Positions 1 through 5,393 of a stretch of DNA of 5,393 bases are shown piece after piece. A program made the translations under genes and the position numbers. Origin of the DNA: Pirellulales bacterium (GTDB lineage Bacteria; Planctomycetota; Planctomycetia; Pirellulales; Thermoguttaceae); assembly GCA_030617125.1 (NCBI GenBank), contig JAUWWA010000163.1:1-5393 (forward strand), written 5' to 3'. The first letter of the stretch is position 1. Each line of letters starts with the position of its first letter. Under the pieces are notes generated by a model. The model was not told the DNA's origin, did not search any database, and saw nothing but the letters and a program-made list of their open reading frames with translations.

Positions 1-220
1 AGACGGCGCCGCGTGGGCTGGCTGTTCGGCGTAGGCCGGACCGTAAACAGTTACGACAACAGAATGTGCGTATATCCATAGTCGCAACCGCATGGTCCAC
101 GTGGAATCTCTCAGAACGGTTCTGGGACGCGTCGGCGGCCACAATAGCCGGCAGCACCTCCAACCCCTTGAGTCTGTCCGTGAACTTCCTCGGGGCCTCC
201 TCAATTCCCTTTAAGTTCCC
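1..220. other. Upstream region without an assignable gene
   Basis: No gene can be named in this stretch. On the plus strand one frame is open from the left edge to a TAG at 79-81, which could be the last 26 codons of an upstream gene but resembles nothing I know. On the minus strand the frame whose codons include 208-206 has no stop from about 601 down to position 1. In the part not covered by the vWA gene it reads like plausible protein (for example RKFTDRLKGLEVLPAIVAAD), yet it has no convincing start or family match. A TAA at 212-214, in frame with the vWA gene, fixes that gene's start at 221 or later. No clear promoter was seen. Confidence 0.4.
112..124. repeat. 13-bp perfect palindrome, possible operator
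   Basis: CAGAAC and GTTCTG form a perfect inverted repeat around a single central G, about 97 bp before the vWA start codon. With one G-T mismatch the symmetry extends to 9 bp on each side. The arm spacing is not that of the GAAC-N4-GTTC LexA (Cheo) box. It could be a dimeric regulator site for the vWA gene, but only one copy is visible and no regulator is encoded nearby. Confidence 0.25.
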
Positions 221-2263
221 ATGGCGGGCCAGATCCCATTGAAGCAGCCTGGCGACGACGCAGGAGCACCCGACGAACCGGGCCGCGGCCCCGCGGCGCG
301 GGCCGCACCTGCCGAGCAAGTGCTGGTGGGGCCGAGTGGTGGCGGGATCCAAGTCACGGTAGTTGATTATCTCCATGAGCCCTGGTTCAGCCCCGCGCGG
401 CTGCGGCGCGGTCTCAGCTCGGCGTCGATCTCGTTCGTCGTGCACCTGATCGTGTTGGCCGTGCTCGGCTGGTGGGCAGTGCCGCAGATCATCCACAAGG
501 GGCTTCCGGCAATCATCGCCGAGGCGTTGAACGAACCGGAGGAAGAACTGGTGACGGTCAAGCTGGATTCCCAGATCGAACCGGCCGAGGAACTGAGCTT
601 CTCAGTAGCCGCCAGCGAGGCGCTTGGCGTGGAAGGGGGCGGCACGCCGCACGTGACCGAACCGGTCGTGGCCAGCGCCCTGGTGGATCGGGTACCCGAA
701 GGTCCGCGCGCGACACTCGACCAATGGCTGACGGTGTTTCCCGGCAGCGGCGAGAATGAGATGTTCAAGCGCATGCTGGAAGGGGCGCCGGGCCGGCACC
801 GCGCGGTGGTCGATGGCTACGACACGGCGCTGGACCGGATCACGCAGGAAATCCTTCGGATGCTCGAGAAGTCGAATGTGCTGGTGATTTGGTGCTTCGA
901 CGAGTCGAAGAGCATGAAGGACGACCAGAGCGAGATCCGCGAGCGAATCGACCGCGTCTACACCGAGTTGGGATTGAGCGACACGGCGGCGGGAGAGGCA
1001 TTGCTCACGGCGATCGTCAGCTATGGCCGCGATTTCCACGTTCACACGGCGAAGCCCACCTACGACATTGGCCAAATCCGCGCCGCGATCGACCAGATTC
1101 CGGTGGATGAGACTGGCATGGAGTTCATGTGCCAGGCCGTGGGCCGGTCGATCGCCCAGTACAAGTACTTCGCTCGCAAGGGCAAGCGGCAGATGGCGTT
1201 GATCCTGGTTTCCGACGAGAGCGGCGAGCCGAGTAACAATTTCCAGTACCTCGAGGCGATGGTCCAAGAGGCCCGCTCGACGCGGTGCAAGGTCTACGTG
1301 CTCGGACGCGAGGCTGTCTTCGGCTATCCGTACGCCCACGTCCATTGGGTCCATCCGCAGACGAAACACCACCACTGGCTGCCGGTCAACCGCGGTCCGG
1401 AGACAGCGTTTGTCGAGCAGTTGCAAACCGACGGGTTTGCCCGGCGGCAGGACGCCTATCCCAGCGGGTTCGGTTCTTACGGGCAGTCGCGGATGGCCCG
1501 TCAGACCGGCGGCATCTTTTTTCTCCTGCCCAGCCTCGAATCGAACGTCGTCCGCGACGAGAAGACGCGCGAGTACGAGATGAAGGCAATGCGCGGCTAC
1601 TACCCTGACCTCCGTGCGCGCCAGGAAATCGTCACCGACCGCGGCCGGTCGAAGCTCCGCATGGCGATCTGGAAGATCGTCAGCGACCTGAACCCCTATC
1701 GGCCGGAGGTGCAGAAAGTTACCGAGATGCGGGTGCGTTTCTCACCGGACTACAAGACCTTTGTCAACCAGGTAGCGGAGGAGGAGCAGAAGGCGGCAGT
1801 CTACCTGCAGTATCTTGACGAGGCGGTGAAGGTTCTCGAACGGATGAAGCCGTCCCGCGAGCAGGAGCAATCGCCCCGCTGGCAAGCCAACTACGACCTG
1901 ATCCTTGCTCAACTGATGGCGTACAAAGTGCGTATCTACGAGTACGGGGCCTATCTGGACACGTTCGTCAAGAACCCGAAGCAGGTGCCGCTGCACAAAC
2001 CGCCTGACCTGAACCTCGAATACTGGAAAATCACCACCTGCGAGGAGATGCTCACCAAGGAGGTTACCGGCGAGTATCTAGAACGGGCCAACACGCTGTT
2101 GGCCGAGTGCGCCAAGAACCACGTCGGCACGCCATGGGCCGCCCGGGCCAACTGGGAGCGGAAACGCGGCTACGGCGTAACGCTCGAACCCGTGTACTGG
2201 CACACGTGGCGTAAGGGCGGTGGCGGCAGACCCGTTGAGCTGATCCCCATCCCGAAACTCTAA
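221..2263 (+). CDS. Membrane-anchored vWA-domain protein
   Basis: A 680-residue protein. Residues 1-67 are a hydrophilic, Ala/Pro/Gly-rich and probably cytoplasmic tail ending in a basic patch (ARLRRG). Residues 69-89 (SISFVVHLIVLAVLGWWAVP) form one membrane segment, so the bulk should lie outside the cytoplasm. An acidic linker (about 104-125) leads to a vWA-like domain at about 219-437. Its metal-ion-dependent adhesion site looks complete: DESKS at 227-231 (DxSxS), a likely Thr298 (VDETGM), and Asp332 after the hydrophobic strand LILVSDESGE. The domain carries an unusual insert at about 361-420, rich in His and aromatic residues. The C-terminal 240 residues are mostly charged and helical, with no recognised domain. 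Such proteins usually mediate metal-dependent protein contacts; the partner is unknown. The start follows an in-frame TAA at 212-214, and no Shine-Dalgarno sequence precedes it. The gene stands alone and converges with the downstream operon. Existence is firm; the vWA call is strong; the role is open. Confidence 0.9.
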   Translation: MAGQIPLKQPGDDAGAPDEPGRGPAARAAPAEQVLVGPSGGGIQVTVVDYLHEPWFSPARLRRGLSSASISFVVHLIVLAVLGWWAVPQIIHKGLPAIIAEALNEPEEELVTVKLDSQIEPAEELSFSVAASEALGVEGGGTPHVTEPVVASALVDRVPEGPRATLDQWLTVFPGSGENEMFKRMLEGAPGRHRAVVDGYDTALDRITQEILRMLEKSNVLVIWCFDESKSMKDDQSEIRERIDRVYTELGLSDTAAGEALLTAIVSYGRDFHVHTAKPTYDIGQIRAAIDQIPVDETGMEFMCQAVGRSIAQYKYFARKGKRQMALILVSDESGEPSNNFQYLEAMVQEARSTRCKVYVLGREAVFGYPYAHVHWVHPQTKHHHWLPVNRGPETAFVEQLQTDGFARRQDAYPSGFGSYGQSRMARQTGGIFFLLPSLESNVVRDEKTREYEMKAMRGYYPDLRARQEIVTDRGRSKLRMAIWKIVSDLNPYRPEVQKVTEMRVRFSPDYKTFVNQVAEEEQKAAVYLQYLDEAVKVLERMKPSREQEQSPRWQANYDLILAQLMAYKVRIYEYGAYLDTFVKNPKQVPLHKPPDLNLEYWKITTCEEMLTKEVTGEYLERANTLLAECAKNHVGTPWAARANWERKRGYGVTLEPVYWHTWRKGGGGRPVELIPIPKL

Positions 2264-2316
2264 GCACAAAAACGGCGAGAGTTCCTTCGCTCCAATCGCG
2301 CATGCACTTTGCCGTC

Positions 2317-2332
2317 CATCACTAACGTGATG
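2317..2332. repeat. Hairpin in the convergent intergenic gap
   Basis: CATCAC and GTGATG are perfect 6-bp inverted arms around the loop TAAC, 54 bp past the vWA stop codon and between the two convergent transcription units. It could slow or stop transcription of the vWA gene. No T-tract follows on either strand, so it is not a standard intrinsic terminator. Confidence 0.3.
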
Positions 2333-2341
2333 CAAACCTAT

Positions 2342-2358
2342 AAAAAACCGCTTGGCGG
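2342..2358 (-). terminator. Weak terminator-like hairpin with T6 tract
   Basis: Read on the minus strand, CCGC-CAA-GCGG is followed directly by six T residues. The stem is only 4 bp and the loop 3 nt, so it would be a weak intrinsic terminator. It lies at the very end of the recognisable part of the GH32-like pseudogene and overlaps its codons for AKRFF, so the arrangement may be chance coding sequence. Confidence 0.2.
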
Positions 2359-2835
2359 GGTCCGAGACGTTACTATATTGCCCCAGGTCCCTCGCCGATC
2401 CAAAGGGTACGAGATTGGTCTCCTTCCCTCCTCCTGGGCCCTCCACCAATTTCAGGATCGGCTTCTCCCAGTGGATGCCGTCCTGGCTGACGGCATAAGC
2501 GCAACGGGTGCGGTACCCAACCCCGCCCCCCCCCACTCATGCGCCGAGTAATAGCACTCAAGCTGTCCGTCCTTTCGCCGACCGATGTAGCCCGGGCCGA
2601 CACCCTTCGTCTCCCACGGCTTGTCCGCCGGAATCACCACCCCGCGGGGCCGAGGATGGTGCAGCACGCGCCGAAAACCGGTGCTCCGCTCGATGATGTA
2701 GTCGTCGAGGAACAACTGCCAGTGGGGTCCCTGCGACGCTGTCTGGTTTGGCTTCGGCGAGACCGGCTCCGCGTGGGCCCGTAACGGGACACAAAAGACC
2801 AGCAGCGCCACGGCCATCAGTAAGCATTTCTTCAT
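2345..2835 (-). pseudogene. Secreted GH32-like beta-propeller protein, frameshifted and truncated
   Basis: The start at 2835 has AAGGAG 9 nt upstream and encodes a Sec signal peptide (hydrophobic core LLMAVALLVFCVPL, likely cleavage after AHA, residues 20-22). The mature part opens with LFLDDYIIE (41-49) and continues DKPWE and CYYSAHEW (to about 101). These resemble the N-terminus of planctomycete exported proteins with a GH32/GH43-like five-bladed propeller. At the G9 tract (2526-2534) the frame breaks. The original frame then yields only unrelated residues and stops at 2452, while homology resumes one frame away as YRTRCAYAVSQDGIHWEKP and continues through LKLVEG to NVSDPAKRF near 2345. 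One extra G in the tract would join the two. After that no family resemblance remains, although such proteins usually run to well over 400 residues, so the 3' part is missing. If translated, the second frame would run antisense into the vWA gene and stop at 2078. Family placement is from pattern recognition; substrate unknown. Confidence 0.75.
2526..2534 (-). repeat. G9 homopolymer at the frameshift (minus strand)
   Basis: Nine consecutive C on the plus strand (G on the coding strand) lie exactly where the reading frame of the GH32-like gene changes from EWGG to GGVGYRTRCAY. A tract of ten G, or of seven, would restore a continuous frame. Such tracts are prone to replication slippage and to sequencing miscounts. 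Confidence 0.85.
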
Positions 2836-2844
2836 GACTCGTTA

Positions 2845-2850
2845 CTCCTT
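2845..2850 (-). promoter_or_regulatory. Ribosome binding site of the GH32-like gene
   Basis: AAGGAG on the minus strand, 9 nt before the ATG at 2835, in the 34-nt gap after the preceding oxidoreductase frame. It supports the start chosen and shows that the gene was built for translation as a third cistron. Confidence 0.75.
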
Positions 2851-3529
2851 TGGAGCTTGGATCGGTTCGTCAGTAGTGCATCTCGGGCATGAGGAACCCC
2901 TCGCGGTACTCGCGCGAGACCAGGGCTTCGGCCTCGGGGTCGTCGGGGAAGGATTCGGTTATAGGGTCGAACTTGACCGAACGGCCCAACCGGTAGGCGA
3001 TGTTGCCTAGGTGGCACAGGGCCGCGGCCGTGTGGCCGTACTTGACCGGCGCCAGGAGGTCTTCGGTCTTTCGGCTTCGCACAGCGTCATAGAAGTTCTG
3101 CAACAACTGCGGATGGGCGCCGCCGCCGGCGCCCTCGGGGCCGTCGGAGCCGTCGACGACCGTTTTGAACCGCCCGCCCAGGTCGATGGTCATGTAGCCC
3201 TTGGTTCCGTAGAAGATCGTGCTTTGGCGGGTGCCCGCTTCCTTGTTCGACGCCAGGTTGCGGATGTCGAGCGACAGCATTGTGCCGTCCTCGTAGGTGT
3301 AGGTGGTCGCCTGGATATTAGGTGTTTCGCCCTGATCGTTCCAGACGTAGCGTCCGCCCTGGCTGGCGACGGTAACGGGGAGCGTCTCTTGCTTGTCGAG
3401 GCCGTGGATTACGAGGTCGGTCATGTGGGGACCGTTGTTGCCGATCTCGCCGTTGCCCGTGTCCCAGAACCAATGCCAGTTGTAGTGGAACCGGTTGGGA
3501 TTGAACGGCCGCTCTGCAACGGGGCCAAG

Positions 3530-3532
3530 TCA
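3530..3532 (-). other. In-frame TGA replacing an expected Trp codon
   Basis: Codon 212 of the Tat-type oxidoreductase frame. The flanking residues DYNL and LGPVAERPFNPNRFHYNW match the family block in which Trp (TGG) normally sits at this place. One G-to-A change on the coding strand explains it. TGA also ends both oxidoreductase genes here, which argues against a genome-wide UGA-Trp code. Confidence 0.85.
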
Positions 3533-3799
3533 GAGGTTGTAGTCCACGCCCTGCGGCACGGGACAATCATCCTCGCGGCCGATGCCTTGCCGCGGGTTGT
3601 AGACGAACGCCCGGGCCATGTACAAATCGTCGATCACTCCGTCGCGCAGCAAGTCGACGGCCTGTTTCCGGCCCGTTTGGGCGCGCAGGTGGGTGCCGTT
3701 TTGCACGATGCGATCATACTTCTTGGCCGCCTCGATCATCTTGCGTCCTTCGGCGATGCAGTAGGTTGCCGGCTTTTCGACGTAGACGTCCTTGCCCGC

Positions 3800-3802
3800 C
3801 TA
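3800..3802 (-). other. In-frame TAG replacing an expected Gln codon
   Basis: Codon 122 of the Tat-type oxidoreductase frame, between HALGTVWAC and AGKDVYVEKP. Family members commonly read WACQAGKDVYVEKP here, so CAG to TAG by one C-to-T change is the simplest account. The frame continues directly into the catalytic-lysine motif. Confidence 0.85.
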
Positions 3803-4167
3803 GCAAGCCCAAACCGTACCCAGGGCGTGCCAGTAGTTGGGTGTGGCCAGGAGCACGCAGTCGACGTCCTTGTCGTCCAGTACACGGCGCATGTCGGTTT
3901 CGGTTTTGGGCTTACCGCCTTTGACCATCTTGACCCGATCGGCGAACAGGCTCTCGTCCACGTCGCAAAGGGTGACGATGCGCACGTTTTTCAACGGCTC
4001 ATGGTATCGTATGTGATTGCGGCCCTGGTTGTGGATACCGATGATCGCGGTGCGGATTTCTTCGTTGGGGCTCGACTGTCCGAAAGCGCGGCTTCCGACC
4101 AAAGCGGTCGTTCCCCAGACGGCCGAAGACTTGACGAAGTTGCGCCGCGAGAGCCTGGAAGGCATGA

Positions 4168-5241
4168 TCAGCTCCTCGTAGGTTTGCAGTCAAGTTTCCC
4201 TATCCCCGTCAGGACAGGGACACCGCGCTGCTGCGATTTCCTGCTCCGCGCGTCGACCTCCGCGCGCGCCTTCTGAAGCACCGATTCGATCGAGACCGGC
4301 GCGCCGTTCCGGGCCTTGGACTCGTCGGCCGCCGACATGAACGCGAACATCTCGAGGGTCTCTTCCGGCTGGACGGGCACGTTGCCGGTCTTGAAGAATT
4401 GAACGATTTCCTTCAGCAGCATCGGATAGCCGCCCGGCTGTCCGCCTCGATAGATCCCCTTCGAGCCGAAGACCAGGAAGCCTTCGCCCGAATGGGAGTG
4501 GCGCCCGCCCCGGAAGATGCCGATTTGTCCGTTCTTCCACTGGCCGACGACCACGTCCACCGGGCCGCTGGTGGTTCTCGTCACGGTTTCACACCCTGGC
4601 CCCATGATGGCAAAGAGCGTCTCGACCGTGTGGATTCCGTACCAGTACAGGTCGGGATGATGAGGCTCGATGGAACACGGACCGTAGGCCAGGCAGGTGA
4701 TCACATCGCCCACCTTGCCCTCGCGCACCTCGCGGACGTGGTGCGTAAAGCGCCAAGTAGACGACGACCAGCAAGGCACGCCCGCCTCTTTGGCCAGCCG
4801 GTATATCTCCACGGCATCGGCGAGGCTGCCGGCCACGGGCTTGTCGATGAACACCGGCTTCTTGGCGGCCAGCACGGGCCTGACCTGTTCCAGGTGCGGC
4901 CTGCCGTCCACACTTTCCAGGAGCACACCGTCCACCTTCGTGCAGAGTTCTTCGATGCTGTCGACGATCTCGATGCCGTGCTCGTCACGAAGTTGTTTGG
5001 TGAAGCCCTCCAGCCGGTTGGCCGAGGCGGGGATGTCGGGCGATCCGCCCGGGTAGGCCGCGATGACCTTGCAGCCCGTCTCGTTGGCCGGATCGTTGAG
5101 GTACTTGGTGAAATGGATCACGTGCGACGTGTCCAACCCGATCAAGCCGAGGCGGATGACGTTCTCCTCACCTTGGGAAATCGGCGAAGCGACGACCCCG
5201 GCCGCAACCAGCAGTGCTGCAAGAGCGGTGAGTCGGGTCAT
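4168..5241 (-). CDS. Exported Gfo/Idh/MocA family oxidoreductase
   Basis: A 357-residue protein with no visible lesion. Residues 1-19 (MTRLTALAALLVAAGVVAS) look like a Sec signal peptide without twin arginines. Residues 29-40 (IRLGLIGLDTSH) begin the Rossmann NAD(P)-binding domain. VDGVLLESVDGRPH (103-116) is the strand-loop before the cofactor site, and DKP at 133-135 stands where most relatives have EKP, keeping the catalytic lysine. The C-terminal alpha/beta domain includes YWYGIHTVETLFAIMG (199-214), whose His204 sits where the family has its active-site His, and GGRHSHSGEGFLVFGSKG. It should oxidise or reduce a sugar or related polyol using NAD(P); the substrate cannot be assigned. It is the first gene of a probable three-gene operon: it ends with TGA 2 nt before the next start, and its last codons contain that gene's ribosome binding site. 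An AAAGGAG 9 nt upstream supports the ATG. Family call firm; export and cofactor state are inferred. Confidence 0.92.
   Translation of the reverse strand: MTRLTALAALLVAAGVVASPISQGEENVIRLGLIGLDTSHVIHFTKYLNDPANETGCKVIAAYPGGSPDIPASANRLEGFTKQLRDEHGIEIVDSIEELCTKVDGVLLESVDGRPHLEQVRPVLAAKKPVFIDKPVAGSLADAVEIYRLAKEAGVPCWSSSTWRFTHHVREVREGKVGDVITCLAYGPCSIEPHHPDLYWYGIHTVETLFAIMGPGCETVTRTTSGPVDVVVGQWKNGQIGIFRGGRHSHSGEGFLVFGSKGIYRGGQPGGYPMLLKEIVQFFKTGNVPVQPEETLEMFAFMSAADESKARNGAPVSIESVLQKARAEVDARSRKSQQRGVPVLTGIGKLDCKPTRS
4171..4177 (-). promoter_or_regulatory. Ribosome binding site of the Tat-type oxidoreductase
   Basis: GAGGAGC on the minus strand, just before the TGA stop of the first oxidoreductase and 5-6 nt before the ATG at 4165. 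Its place inside the end of the upstream gene points to translational coupling between the two. Confidence 0.75.
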
Positions 5242-5250
5242 GGTAAGGAT

Positions 5251-5257
5251 CTCCTTT
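5251..5257 (-). promoter_or_regulatory. Ribosome binding site of the first operon gene
   Basis: AAAGGAG on the minus strand, 9 nt before the ATG at 5241. It supports this start. The 136 bp beyond it (5258-5393) should hold the operon promoter, but no convincing -35/-10 pair with normal spacing was found. Confidence 0.75.
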
Positions 5258-5368
5258 CCGAGACTAGCTCAACTGATTTTTTCTTGCCGGTTTTCTCGCA
5301 CCGAGTCCCGCGGCCGACCGGACTGCGGTGTCTGTGAATAGGTTCGATACACTGAAACAACTCTGCGC

Positions 5369-5393
5369 TTGGCGTCTACTTTGCCAAACGCCA
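5369..5393. repeat. Nested inverted repeats upstream of the operon
   Basis: TTGGC (5369-5373) and GCCAA (5383-5387) are perfect arms around 9 nt. An alternative overlapping pair, TGGCGT (5370-5375) and ACGCCA (5388-5393), spans 12 nt and may extend past the window. They lie about 130-150 bp before the first oxidoreductase start and could be an operator for the operon. No regulator is encoded in the window. Confidence 0.25.

Larger units (their letters stand above)
2870..4165 (-). pseudogene. Tat-exported Gfo/Idh/MocA oxidoreductase with two in-frame stops
   Basis: A single frame of 432 codons including the stop, a normal length for the family. It begins with a twin-arginine signal (SRRNFVKSS at residues 6-14, hydrophobic stretch, AFGQ). 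A Rossmann NAD(P)-binding N-terminus follows (IRTAIIGIHNQGR), then CDVDE and LLATPNYWHAL. The catalytic-lysine motif EKP is at codons 130-132. The C-terminal domain has the family block FNPNRFHYNWHWFWDTGNGE and then NNGPH, where the His is the usual active-site residue. Codon 122 is TAG (3800-3802) in WAC-stop-AGKDVYVEKP, where relatives usually have Gln. Codon 212 is TGA (3530-3532) in DYNL-stop-LGP, where relatives have Trp. There is no frameshift, and the frame beyond each stop is well conserved, so inactivation looks recent. The first stop lies before EKP, leaving only a partial Rossmann fold. An intact enzyme would act on a sugar or sugar derivative outside the cytoplasm. Sequencing error is possible. 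Confidence 0.88.

Noticed and set aside
112..124. LexA (Cheo-type) SOS box
   Set aside because: The GAAC and GTTC arms are separated by one base rather than four.
602..1426. Minus-strand open frame (274 codons) inside the vWA gene
   Set aside because: The plus strand encodes a complete vWA metal site; the antisense product is Arg/Leu/Ala-rich and matches nothing.
2870..4165. Genome-wide alternative code (UGA as Trp or UAG as Gln)
   Set aside because: Two different stops would need recoding at once, and TGA ends both oxidoreductase genes in the window.
2870..4165. Three separate small genes in place of one broken gene
   Set aside because: All three pieces share one frame without gaps, the joins fall inside conserved family blocks, and the internal ATGs at 3739 and 3424 lie within those blocks and would give only partial domains.
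3011..4276. Long plus-strand open frame (421 codons) antisense to the broken Tat-type oxidoreductase
   Set aside because: Its product resembles no family, while the opposite strand carries a Tat signal, Rossmann start, EKP and other family blocks. Long antisense frames are common opposite GC-rich genes.
4399..5337. Plus-strand open frame (312 codons) antisense to the first oxidoreductase
   Set aside because: It mirrors a clearly conserved gene, runs past that gene's start and shows no domain or signal of its own.
5335..5360. Possible promoter TTGTTT / TATTCA on the minus strand
   Set aside because: The spacer is only 14 nt and both boxes match the consensus weakly.

Overview
The window looks like chromosomal DNA from a GC-rich planctomycete, probably related to the Pirellulales. 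This is inferred from three things: a membrane-anchored von Willebrand A (vWA) protein of a type I associate with that group; two exported Gfo/Idh/MocA oxidoreductases side by side, a family greatly expanded in planctomycetes; and a secreted beta-propeller, glycosidase-like protein of the kind found in their carbohydrate loci. No RNA genes, insertion sequences, CRISPR arrays or origins were seen.

Layout. Positions 1-220 hold no gene I can name, but include a 13-bp perfect palindrome and a minus-strand frame that stays open to the window edge. A single plus-strand gene (221-2263) encodes a 680-residue vWA protein with one N-terminal membrane segment. The rest of the window is a minus-strand block read from right to left: an intact Sec-exported Gfo/Idh/MocA oxidoreductase (5241-4168), a Tat-exported Gfo/Idh/MocA oxidoreductase (4165-2870), and a secreted GH32-like beta-propeller protein (from 2835). 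The first two genes are 2 nt apart and the last two 34 nt apart, and each has a good Shine-Dalgarno sequence, so they look like one operon. It converges on the vWA gene.

The main observation is decay of the downstream two thirds of this operon. The second oxidoreductase is one continuous, well-conserved frame of 431 sense codons interrupted by two in-frame stops: TAG where the family usually has Gln, and TGA where it usually has Trp. Both are one C:G to T:A transition from the expected codon. The third gene has a one-base frameshift at a G9 tract and loses recognisable homology after about 165 residues, close to the end of the convergent vWA gene. The first gene has no visible lesion. When intact, the three products would probably have acted outside the cytoplasm on a sugar or sugar derivative: one releasing or binding a glycoside, the other two doing NAD(P)-dependent oxidoreduction. 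The substrate cannot be read from the sequence. I did not find convincing evidence for a new defence, mobile or regulatory system; the unusual signal is the pattern of gene inactivation.
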